NCBI GenBank assembly: GCA_018292915.2
Contig: JACVVK020000191.1
Location: 299,001 to 363,000, forward strand
Source: Batillaria attramentaria
Taxonomy: Eukaryota > Mollusca > Gastropoda > Batillariidae
DNA length: 64,000 nt
Reading direction: 5' to 3'
The notes under the pieces are model-generated. The model was not told where the DNA came from and ran no database searches. It was given only the letters and a program-made list of their open reading frames with translations. Position 1 is the first letter of the stretch, and every line of letters starts with the position of its first letter. Positions 49,099-59,002 of this stretch are shown piece after piece. A program made the translations under genes and the position numbers.

Positions 49099-49554
49099 TA
49101 GTACATGTAAACAGTATCAATGTGATACCATTTGTGTACTTGAACTGCAGAATTTTGGTTTTCTATCCAGTGGACTCACTGACTGAGTGAGAACGAGAGT
49201 CCCGCTTCTCCACATTCCCCAGGTGGCGGGGTGAGTGATACCGGCGGTGGGGGGTTGTGATGCGTAGGTGAAAACACACTGACCAGAGCGTGCTATTTAG
49301 ACTTGTATCTCAGCTAGTCTGCCAGGACTGACAAAGTGTATGTCAGTAACTGAAGCCGCATATAGTTCTAATTCTGATTCTGAATTTGTGCAAACTACAC
49401 TCAGTGATAAATGACGTTTCGCTTTTGGAGCTTTAGGAAGCAGATAATACTACTGACTATCCGTCGTCATAACTGACTCAGTGCTACAGATGAAACTTTG
49501 TGTAGTCTTTCCGCCCTCTAAGTTTCACTGACACACACAGCACTGTCAGTGGCA

Positions 49555-49660
49555 CACACACACACACACCGTCACACACACACCGGACACACACACACAC
49601 ACACCGGCACACACACACACACACACTGTGACACCGGCACACACACCGTGACACACACTG
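49555..49660. repeat. compound (CA)n/CACCG repeat
   Basis: Runs of CA broken at intervals by CCGTCA, CCGGA, CCGGCA and CTGTGACACCGG, making an irregular higher-order repeat. Confidence 0.9.
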
Positions 49661-50316
49661 CATCTACAGGGGCACAAAAATATTATATATCATAGTTACG
49701 TCAGTTTAGGTGTCTTAGCATCTTTGTTTCCAGATTATTAGCTTTGGATCCGGCCGATCACTGCCATGGCACTGACTGAACTGACAGTATCACTATGGCT
49801 TTATGACACTGTTTTTGATCGCGATCTGATTGCCGATCAGGGGAAGCACAAGTCTGGTCAGTGTGGTGTTCGGGACTGCCTCAATCGAATCTTTCGCCAC
49901 GATTACTGTCAAAATGGGACGGTTTGACAATATGATCATTTAGACCGAGGCTTTGTGGGTTTGCGGCTGATACTGCTTTCAGAAATTATTGCAGCAATAC
50001 TAACACAACCAAGGCCGCGGTCCGTTTCTCCGCACAACCGGTTACACTGCGTGGTTTGGCGGGCCTACCGCTAGTTTATCTGGTAGACAGTGTGACTGAG
50101 CGGAGTCGGCGGAGCAGACCGCTCAGTCTGCTATCAAGTTTCGGCCCTTCTCTTGTAGACTGATTTTTTTTTAAAAAACCTTGATGTGGGACGTACAGGT
50201 TTTCTCCGGCTTTCTCTGACTGATGCGTCTTCACTACATAACTTTGATTATGTGTCAGTTTTTCGACGGAAAGTTCGATACTGGACTCAGTGTGCACATT
50301 ACACACGATGATGAGG

Positions 50317-50392
50317 GTGGGTGGGGTAGGTTTTTGGGTGTTTAACGTTCTTTTCCACCACATACGGGTGATATCAAAGACGGGGCAACGAT
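50317..50392 (-). mobile_element. SINE fragment (3' body only)
   Basis: Only the 3' body is present: TTTAACGTTCTTTTCCACCA followed by CATACGGGTGATATCAAAGA and CGGGGCAACGATG on the plus strand. The tRNA-like head is missing. Confidence 0.85.
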
Positions 50393-50775
50393 GTACACAC
50401 GATGAAGATGTACTTATGTATACTGAGCCGGTGAAGCGGCGGCATGTGCACTGATTTCACTGGATCATGTCGGCAACTCAACTGCATTCATCACTGAAGT
50501 TCTCCATCTGTGCAGCAAAATGATGTTTTGAATCAGTTCATTCCCAACTCAGTCTTTGCCAGTTCCAGTGGCTGCGGTGTTTCTCCCAGGTAATGGGTGG
50601 AATCCACGATTGAGGGCTCGGAAGCTGGGGCAATTTTTATTATGCATGATGATGGAGATGAGGATGATGCCGGCTATGGAGGTCCGTGTGGTTTGGGACA
50701 GGGCCGCATTCCACGCTTCCTATCATAATTCAATATCCTGGCATTAACCAGGTCCGGGAACTACGGCAGCTGCGG

Positions 50776-51031
50776 TGCCGGCCATGTAATCATCCGCATA
50801 AGACGTGTCATACCGAGGGAAGCACCCCCAAGTCGCACCCGTGAACTGTGAGTGAATCTCGGCTGTGTGGCAACAGCCTCCCGTTGGGCCCTTAGTACAC
50901 CCGCTCTGGGTAGAAGCCGACCTAGGTAGGGAAAATCCCGCTTGCCGGCCTCGCCGGGCTGGGACTCGAACCCGAGCCTCCCGGTCAGTCCATGGTCCGA
51001 AGTGCTAACCACAGTACACTACGGGGGCCGG
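50776..51031 (-). mobile_element. second, unrelated tRNA-derived SINE
   Basis: Read on the minus strand it starts CCGGCCCCCGTAGTGTACTG with an A-box-like TGGTTAGCACT and a good B box, GGGTTCGAGTCCC. A unique body of about 170 bp follows, ending near ATGATTACATGGCCGG. It does not share the body of the other SINE family. It appears once in the window, so family status is inferred from the tRNA-like head. Confidence 0.75.
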
Positions 51032-52877
51032 TGATTTTATTCACTACTGGGTAAAAGTTGAGAACAAATATATCTGACTATTTATAACATTGCCTCAAAG
51101 AATTAAAAGCGGCTTTGTTTGAACTGAGCCATAGGGTATACGAGACTCAAGGACGAAGGCGCAAAGAGTCACGACTGACTTTGGAACTGAACCGGCGCGG
51201 TGACTACGTAATGATTAGGCATCACTCACTGAGGTCAGTTGTCGTTGCCAGTTGTAGTTCAGTTCCGTGGTCAATGGTGTCATTCAGTAGTTTTGTTCTA
51301 CTATTCTCCACTGTCAATGGCTTTGGTTCCTCTTGGCAAGGCTACTGAGTCCGCTGCCGCGCGGCTTGACGTGAAGCCAGGTGCGAAGCAGTTGACTGGA
51401 CACATCATAGTGTGGCCGGAACGTACGCAACGGCACGCAAACAGCTGAACTTGGCGCCGAAACTGATTAATTTTGACTATAGATGTAATGGTGGTGACGC
51501 CACAGTCGAAGGCGGCGAGCTGTGTCACTGAGTGGAACACACAGTCGCCGGGAAAAGAAAGTTTTGTTTTAGATAGCAATACAGCTACATTGTACAATCT
51601 TTCAGTTTGTTTGTTATCGATAGTCATGCAGCTTGAATCAGTCGTCTTGCAGTGAGCAGTGCGACTGACACAGATGATCCGGCCGCGGCAGTCAGTCACT
51701 AGTTTATCAGTGTTGATTGATGCATCATGATCTGGCCGGCGTTAGCGTTGTGTTTGTACAGAGGCGTAGAGGATGGAACAAAGGGACGGACAACCTCAAC
51801 TCGAAGCCCCGCCCTCTTCGAAATTCGACTCATCCGTCGTCAGTCCGCCACGGACACTGTGGTCGCGGTCGAACTTCGGATGAGTCAGTCATGTTTCTAC
51901 CACTCTCTTCAAGTCACTGATGTACTCCGGGCGTTTTATACATTATTCTTTTTAATACAGTGTATAACATTTTTCTTCAATGCCCTCAGTTCTCAGTGAC
52001 AGTGACTATCAATACTTTGATTCTGTTGGGTTAGCATTACAATCAATTGCGTAATGGCCGGCGGATCGATTTCATTGGAGCATGCATAACAACCGGCCAA
52101 GGGGACCTCCGTCGGTAGCAACAACAACTGAATATTCATGAGCGTTCCTAACTACCGTTCAAGGGTCGTTTGCCCCGCGGCGAGTCAGTGTAATACAGGT
52201 AGGGAGTGGATTACATGTCTGTTGTCACAGGCTAGAAAATACTCTACTGGATACCCAAACTCGGAATGTACGGCGGTTTCAACACTGAACATTGCGCTTA
52301 TAAATACAGCCTGCCGCATAGTTTATCCGACGGTACCTGCTTGACCGTCAGTGTAGCCGTCAGTACGCAACGTACTTTGTTCTGCCACTGCTAGGTCAGC
52401 ATACGCATAAACAGTGAAGCAAGCCACCGAAAGAATGCCGCCATGCTAAGGTGGGTGGCTTACAGTCAGTGCTGACTGAGAAAACACACGTGATTGACGA
52501 CTGGCAGTCGGTGCGCAAACCGATAGTGTCACCAAACAACTTGTAAATTTGACACTGATCAGCCAGGTAAGCCTTCAGCCTGCCCGCTACTCCAATGTGT
52601 GCACTGTTCAATGTGGTATCATTACTGCTCTTCTTTGCTCCTAAAAACCCTCGCGGCAACACACTGTCGAGTTCACTGATTAAATTCCTACTTCCACCAG
52701 TGAAACTGTCTTGAATACAAATTCGATTGTAAAGTTGAGAACAGTGGACAAAGATGACACTAACCTTGGCCTAGACATACCCTATCCACTGCTCTTATAC
52801 AGTATTTCCATGAGTGACTGCACAAAAGAATCCGTCTAGACCGAGAGTTTTGTCTTCGCAGATCAGTTGCATCAGTG

Positions 52878-53101
52878 ATGGCGTCTGCTTACCTAGGACC
52901 CGAATCACCTCGGCCTCTTGCCGTTATCTCGGAGAGTTACCGCGGCCAGTACCGTCTGCCAGAGCTTGGCGGTGAGGACCGCCTGAGTCTGGGGCCGGAG
53001 TATGAAGAGCAGCTCTTCTCTTTACTACACAAGTACCTGGAGCTAGGCACCACGGACACGCTCTGTTACATCGGTGACACCCGAGATGGATTGGCGGCCA
53101 G
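52878..53101 (+). CDS. methyltransferase-like protein, exon 1
   Basis: The ATG at 52878 opens 74 codons plus two bases (AG) before a GTAAGC donor. The protein starts MASAYLGPESPRPLAVISES. It carries TDTLCYIGDTRDGLAA near the exon end, which resembles a loosely conserved motif I (SAM-binding loop) of class I methyltransferases. A GTG precedes the ATG in frame but the ATG is preferred. No specific family is recognised, and substrate and partners cannot be given. Transcription diverges from the E2F gene, whose start codon lies 5.8 kb away. Confidence 0.7.
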
Positions 53102-53562
53102 GTAAGCCCGCTAACTACCACATAACCAGCTTGGTTATTAGTGCAGGCACTTCTTACCTCATTTGGGCCTAGGTGCCTGTCAAATCCAGGACATCTGGGC
53201 CTTTTCTTTTAGGAAGTGAACCACTTGTGGCTTAAGTCTGGCAATGAATCAATCGGATATATCTACTGTTGTCACTGAACATTCCATCATGTTAATGCAA
53301 CCAGTTGATGGTGTAATCACAAGAGCAGGCTGTATACTGGCCTTCAGAATTCCCAAATTTCAGCCCTTCTACAACTATTCCATAAGCAAGATTTCAGGAC
53401 TACTGCCCTCTTTGTCTCTACTAAACATTCAGAGATCTGGCGAGACGCATGCACATCTGTAGCACATTTTGTAATTTCAATGACCTGTATTCAGACATTT
53501 TGTTTTTTCCAATGCTTTGTTTGGACAGTTAATTATAATGCATGCATGTTCTGCGGTCCAAG

Positions 53563-53895
53563 GATTGAGAAGCGTTTCTGCATGATGGAGCCGGTACGGA
53601 CCTTGGTTCCTGGTCACTTCCACTATGCTGAAACTGGCGAACACAAGATGGTACCTATCCGGATCTCACACGTTGGAGCAGAGGAATTCTTCCGTAACTT
53701 AGCCCGTGAACGAGAGGTAGGCGGGGGTGAGACGTTTGACAAAGTGTTGCTGCATGATGCCTGCCGATATTTGACACAGCCTGCTGAACTGTACGCCAAC
53801 ATCACCCGCTGTCTCTCCCCAGGAGGCACGCTGTTGATTGTACATCGTCCAGCCCATCTCACCACCTTGCCTTTCTTCAGGGATGCCCAGCACAG
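53563..53895 (+). CDS. methyltransferase-like protein, exon 2
   Basis: The 333-bp exon follows a TCCAAG acceptor and precedes a GTATGC donor. It completes the Arg codon (AG|G) of exon 1 and gives 110 further codons, leaving again in phase 2. The segment FDKVLLHDACRYLTQ followed later by LSPGGTLLIVHRP looks like the post-I/motif III region of a SAM-dependent methyltransferase (F-D-x-V-L ... L-x-P-G-G-x-L). The gene continues into an intron filled by the Tc1/LINE stack; no later exon is visible up to 64000. A divergent or inactive methyltransferase fold is possible. Confidence 0.75.
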
Positions 53896-54437
53896 GTATG
53901 CAGGATGGTAATATGTCAGCTGTTGGTTGGTTGTTCTTGTTTTTTTGGGGGGGTGGGGGGGTGTAACATTTTTTTTTTCTTTCCGAAACAGATATCAAGG
54001 ACAGGGACAACCATCTGAATAAGACACAAGCTAAATTATAACTGCACAAACATTGGTAAACATACACACACCAGATCATCACACCACTCACTTATTCCAT
54101 CACTTCACTACACATGTATACTGACGTCCAAAAGAAACGCGAAAAATATCTTCCATCTTTCAATTCATTTTTTCCGGTATTAACAAAAGTTGCGTTATTT
54201 TTGGCACCCAGTATATCAAGACCGATGTTTGAGGGAAGCGTTCTGTGAATTTTACCGCATCAGCGCACTGGCAGTCCACATGAAGCCCGAGTTAGCTGTG
54301 ACACATTTCGTGTGCAGTTCAGCTGCATGTGCAAGCAAAGCACAAACGCTGAGCAGTGAGTAGTGTTCGCTGTCACTAGGGGATAAAAAGGGCACAAAGA
54401 TACAGGTTTCATCAGTCCCTCATTCGACGCTATCACG

Positions 54438-55132
54438 ATGCCACGACTCACTTCTGCACAACGCGAGAGGGCCATTGGACGTTTGCAGTCTGGGGACACA
54501 CCAGAAGCCGTGGCTGCGACTTTCCAATGCCACATTTCCACCATTTATCGTCTCCAGCATTGGTTCATGACAACTGGTGCTACTGCTGATGCCCAGCGGA
54601 GCGGCAGACCTCGAGTGACCACGCCAAGGCAAGATCGCCACATTTTCCGCATCCATGCTCAAGATCCCTTCAGAACAGGTGCAGAAACAGCCGTAACTGT
54701 TATAGGGACACACCAGGCACCCATTTCTAGGCAAACGGCCAGCCGGCGACTGCACTTCAGGGGGCTGAGGAACTGCCGTCCAGCCAGGGGACCCGTCCTC
54801 ACCGTGCGCCATAGACAGGCACGCCTGCAGTGGGCGCAAGGCCACCTCAACTGGAACAATGTTCGCTGGCAGAACGTGCTTTTCAGCGATGAAAGCCGTT
54901 TCTGCATTGACCATGCCGACGGGCGTGTTCGGGTATGGAGAAGAAGAGGTGACCGCTATGCTGACAACTGTGTCGTGGAAAACAACGCCTGGGGCGGGCC
55001 CAGCCTCATGTTGTGGGGCGCCATCGGCCACAACCAGGTGCTGGGACCCGTCATCTTCCAAGGCCTGGGTCCTGGACGCGGCAAAGGCATCACAGCGCAG
55101 CGGTACATGGACCAGGTGCTGCACCCTCATGT
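54438..55132 (+). pseudogene. Tc1-type transposase, 5' part (split by LINE)
   Basis: The open frame from ATG 54438 encodes about 231 residues: two helix-turn-helix segments (first about residues 4-45, beginning MPRLTSAQRERAIGRLQSGD), a GRPR hook (about 56-59) and the first catalytic Asp in LFSDESRF (residue 151). Tc1 transposases cut and paste DNA at TA sites using a DDE triad. The frame stops being transposase at the LINE insertion (55132); the rest of the gene resumes at 58436. Confidence 0.92.
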
Positions 55133-58100
55133 ACTTACTTACTTACTTAGGCCCTTGGCTCCACGTGGAGCATAGGCCATCGACAACCCTTCGCCATCGC
55201 ACTCTGTTCTGGGCTAGTCTTGCCACTCCAGTCCAGTTGGTACCCTGCTTACATAGCTCTGCCTCAGTGTCCCGCCTCCAGCTGTTGCGAGGCCGGCCTC
55301 TCTTCCTTTTACCCTGCGGGTTCCATGTCAGGGCTTGGCGTGTGGTGCTGGATGCTGGCTTCCTGAGGGTGTGTCCAATCCAGCCCCACTTCCTCCGCAG
55401 GATCTGCTTGGCCACTGGTTCCTGCCCCGCTCGCTCCCACAGCTCTTCATTCCGGATCTTCTCTGGCCATCGGATGTTGAAGATGCGCCTCAGACAGGTG
55501 TTGAGAAATGTCTGGATGCATCGTCTTAGTTGTCCTCCATGTTTCGCATCCGTAGAGCAGAACTGACTTCACGTTGGAGTTGAAGATGCGAAGTTTGGTT
55601 CTTATGCTGACAACTTTGGATGCCCAGACGTTCTTCAGCATGACCATTGCTGCCCTTGCCTTGCCGATTCTGGCTGTAACGTCTCGGTCTGTGCCTCCCT
55701 GTCCATCAACCACACTCCCCAGGTAGACAAAAGACTCCACCTCCCTGATGGGCTCTCCACCGACTGTGACTGGTGTGTTGGCAGTGGTGTTGATCTTCAT
55801 CAGCTCGGTTTTCTTCCTGTTGATCTTGAGCCCTGTTCCGGCTGATGTGGCTTCCAGGCGCGTAGTCTTGTCCTGCATCTGGCTGTAGCTGTGAGACAGG
55901 AGCGCCAGGTCGTCCGCGAAGTCGAGGTCATCCAGCTGCGTCCAGAGTGTCCACTGTATCCCGTTTTTCCTGCCTGCTGTAGTGGTCTTCATGATCCAGT
56001 CGATGACCAGGAGGAAGAGAAACGGGGACAACAGGCATCCCTGGCGGACTCCGGTCTTCACCTCGAAGCTTTCTGACAACTGGCCAGCATGGACAATCCT
56101 GCAGCTCATGTCTTGGTAGGTGCACTGGATCAAGGAGATGATCTTCCCAGGAACTCCATAGTGCCTTAGCAGCTTCCACAGTGCCTCTCTGTCTACACTG
56201 TCGAAAGCCTTCTCATAGTCTATGAAGTTGATGTACAGGGGGGGAAGTTCCACTCCAGTGACTGCTCCACAATGATGCGTAGGCTGGCGATCTGGTCAGC
56301 GCCGGACCTGTTCCTGCGAAAGCCCGCCTGCTGGTCTCGGAGCATGGGGTCGACTGCCTCCCTCATCCTCTCCAGAAGAATTCTGTTGAGAACCTTGCCT
56401 GGCACTGACAGGAGCATGATCCCTCGGTAGTTGCTGCAGTCCCTGAGGTCCCCTTTCTTTGGCAGCTTGATGACGATCCCTTCTTTCCACTGGGCTGGCA
56501 CCTCTTCCTTCTCCCAGATCTTGCTGAATAGGCTGTGCAGCATGTTGACGGCTGTCTCTGTGTCTGCTTTGATGGCTTCTGCTGGTATCTCGTCCGGCCC
56601 TGCAGCTTTCCCATTTTTCAGTGTCATGATGGCTTTCCTGATCTCCGCCTTAGTGGGCTTGTCGCAGTTGATGGGTAGTTCTGTCTCTGCGGGTGGGATG
56701 TCTGGTGGTGTTTCAGGGATGGGGCGATTTAACAGCTCCCTGAAGTGTTCTGCCCATCGCTTCAGCTGTTCCTCAGTTGTTGTCAGTGGGTGCCCATTCT
56801 TGTCCTTCACTGGTTTGTCTGTCTGCTGAAATTTGCCCGCGAGCTTCTTGGTCATCTGGTACAGGTCTTTTAGATTCCCTTGTCGGGCTGCTTCCTCTGC
56901 TTGACTGGCCAGGTTGTCGATGTAGTCCCTCTTGTCCTTCCTGGTGCTCCTCTTCACTTCACTGTCAGCTGCTGTGTATTCCTCTTGTGCCTTTGCCTTA
57001 GCTCTTCTTGTTCGGCTCGTGTTCAGTGCAGTTTTCTTCTCTTTCCTAACTTCCAGCTTCTGGATGGTATAAGCAGAGATCCATTCCTTATGTTGGGTCT
57101 TTCTCTTGCCAAGGACCTCTTCGCATGTGTCGTGCCAAAGTTTCTTCCTGTGTTCCCAGTGTGTCTCGATGTCCATTTCACTGTCTTCTATCAGGTCTTG
57201 CAGTGGCTGGAACCTGTTGGAAAGGCTGATCCGGAATGCTGCTTGTGCGTCTGTGTTCCTGAGTAGTCCAACGTTGTACCTGGTCCGTGTGTTGTTGGCG
57301 TTGGTGTGTCTCTTAAGCCGAAGTCTCAATGTTGTTGCAAGAAGGTGGTGGTCTGATGATACATCGGCACCCCTCATCACGCGCACATCCCGCCACGATC
57401 TCCTGAACTTCCGGCTGATGCAGATGTGATCAATCTGGTTCTCCATGACATGGTCCGGTGATCTCCATGTGGCCTTGTGGATGCGCTTGTGTGGGAAGAT
57501 GCTGCCTCCTGTCACTAGCTGGTTCAGGGCACAAAAGTTTGCAAAGCGCTCGCCATTTTCGTTCATCTGTCCCAGTCTGTGTGTTCCCATGGTGTCCTCG
57601 TAGCCTGTGTTGTCTGATCCAATCTTGGCGTTGAAGTCTCCCATCAGTATGGTCATGTCCTTGGCTCCTCCTCTATCTATCACTGTCTGCAGTTGTTGGT
57701 AGAAGTCATCTTTTTTCTCCTCTTCCGCATCAATGGTGGGAGCGTAGCACTGGATGATGTTCAGCTTGATGTCTTTTTTCTTGGTGATGAATTTGGCTGT
57801 GATGATGCGGGAGTTGACAGGTTCCCAGCCGATGAGTGCCCGCTGTGCCTCCGGTGCCAGCATCAGGGCCACGCCCTCAGTGTGGGGGGCTCCATCCTCT
57901 GTGTGTCCAGAGTACAGCAATTGCTCTCCCGATGAAAATCTCAGCTGTCCTGTCTGTAGCCACCTTGTCTCACTCAGTCCCAGTACTCCTATCTTGTAGT
58001 TCTTCATCTCTCTTGCTACTTGTATGGTCCTTCCTACTTCATACATTGTCCTGATGTTCCATGTGGCTACTCTCGTTGTTGTCCTGGGTGTTAGAAGGGG

Positions 58101-58423
58101 GGTCGGCCTTGCAGCTTCCTTTCGGCTTTCACTGCAATGCGTCATAGGTCTCCGGGATGGAGACCCTTCCTCGCCCAGGTGAATGTCTCGGTTTGTTGCT
58201 GTCGATGCTTTTGTAACTTAGTGTTTTTTACAGGTAGGGCTGTTAACCCTACGCAAACCTGTTTAGCCTCTTGGAGAGGTGGTCCACATTCGTCTGACCT
58301 CTACCCTTCGACCTGTCCAGCTTGGGTGACCCTGCCAGGAGCATGTGCTCCTGCTGGCATAGTTCTCTGGGTCATTGAGGTACACAAGCCACTACCCCAC
58401 GACAAGGGGTGGACCATGTAGGG
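55133..58423 (-). mobile_element. RTE-like LINE, copy B, inserted in the Tc1 transposase
   Basis: The 12-bp duplication GCACCCTCATGT (55121-55132 and 58424-58435) bounds a near-full-length minus-strand LINE. Its 3' end is a short tandem tail, ACTTACTTACTTACTT on the plus strand, of the kind typical of RTE elements. It encodes an apurinic-type endonuclease followed by reverse transcriptase; no RNase H domain is seen. The RTE assignment rests on domain content and the tail and is not phylogenetic. Confidence 0.93.
55143..58145 (-). pseudogene. endonuclease-reverse transcriptase of LINE copy B (two frameshifts)
   Basis: From Met at 58145: endonuclease domain (TWNIRTMYEVGRT; LSETRW; MGDFNAKIG; ISRKF; SSDHHLLATTL) over about residues 25-290, then a linker. 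RT follows, with [51 protein letters not shown] and the catalytic LDFADDLALLSH. The C-terminal region includes GWIGHTLRKPASSTTRQALT. The frame is broken at about 56235 (extra bases in a G/A run) and about 55525 (loss of about 8 bases relative to copy D). Otherwise it is nearly intact. The protein would nick target DNA and copy the LINE RNA there. Confidence 0.9.
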
Positions 58424-58435
58424 GCACCCTCATGT

Positions 58436-58774
58436 GCTGCCCTTTTTCAGGCCCACGGGAACTGGGTTTTCCAGCACGACAACGCGCGCCCCCACACTGC
58501 CAGGGCTACCCAGGACCTCCTGCAGCGCTCGGGCATCCAGGCAACGCCTTGGCCAGCGTTATCTCCTGACATGAGCAATTGAGCAATTTTGGGATCTGCT
58601 CCAGACACAGCTCAATAGGGTGGTCCCAAGGCCCACAACTGTCACAGAACTTGATCGGGCCGTCCGGCAGGCCTGGGCCAACATTCCCAGGGCAGCCAGC
58701 AACACGTTGGTCCGCTCAATGACTCGCCGCTGCCAGGCCGTCATCGATGCTAATGGGGGCCATAGTCGCTATTG
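58436..58774 (+). pseudogene. Tc1-type transposase, 3' part (frameshifted)
   Basis: After the LINE, the catalytic core resumes with the second Asp in QHDNARPHTA, then WPALSPDM, and the Glu-containing IEQFWDLL. The spacing is that of DD34E Tc1 transposases. Two breaks are visible: a frame change at the CCCTTTTT run (about 58442-58450) and an apparent 2-base loss just before the catalytic Glu (about 58577-58581), which creates a TGA. The stop of the original frame is at 58772-58774. The copy is therefore inactive even apart from the LINE insertion. Confidence 0.88.
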
Positions 58775-59002
58775 ACTGTTCTGTTAAGCGCAAATGGCGC
58801 ATCGTCACCGCAACCTTACTGTGTTATGGACAATATGTCAGTGTTGTGCTGTACCAAAAATTGGACATTATTAATGAAATTTGAATTTTGTTACGATTTT
58901 TTCATTATGCAATAAATGAAACTAGACACTGTTTTTCGCGTTTCTTTTGGACGTCAGTATATAATTATAATTATAGTAATGGTCTGAATTTGTTTCATGG
59001 AA

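Larger units (their letters stand above)
49101..52877. other. intergenic region between the divergent genes
   Basis: Apart from a compound CA repeat, a SINE fragment and the second SINE type, no feature is recognised. The promoter of the methyltransferase-like gene should lie near the end, but no motif was distinctive. Confidence 0.5.
54119..58959 (+). mobile_element. Tc1/mariner transposon (about 1.54 kb without the LINE it contains)
   Basis: Perfect 28-bp terminal inverted repeats, beginning TACTGACGTCCAAAAGAAAC, lie at 54119-54146 and 58932-58959. They are flanked by the TA target dinucleotide on both sides (54117-54118 and 58960-58961). A Tc1-type transposase lies inside, and an RTE-like LINE (55133-58423) with a 12-bp target duplication splits it. 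The identical ends imply a fairly young element, but the transposase is also frameshifted. Confidence 0.95.

Noticed and set aside
48240..49106. Long overlapping open frames on both strands rich in Phe/Lys (up to 228 codons)
   Set aside because: They arise from TTTTTTCGCGAAAAA repeats readable in several frames; no start context, domain or splice support.
54420..55566. 235-codon open frames overlapping the Tc1 transposase on both strands
   Set aside because: Antisense or alternate-frame shadows of the transposase and LINE; only the 54438 frame has transposase motifs.
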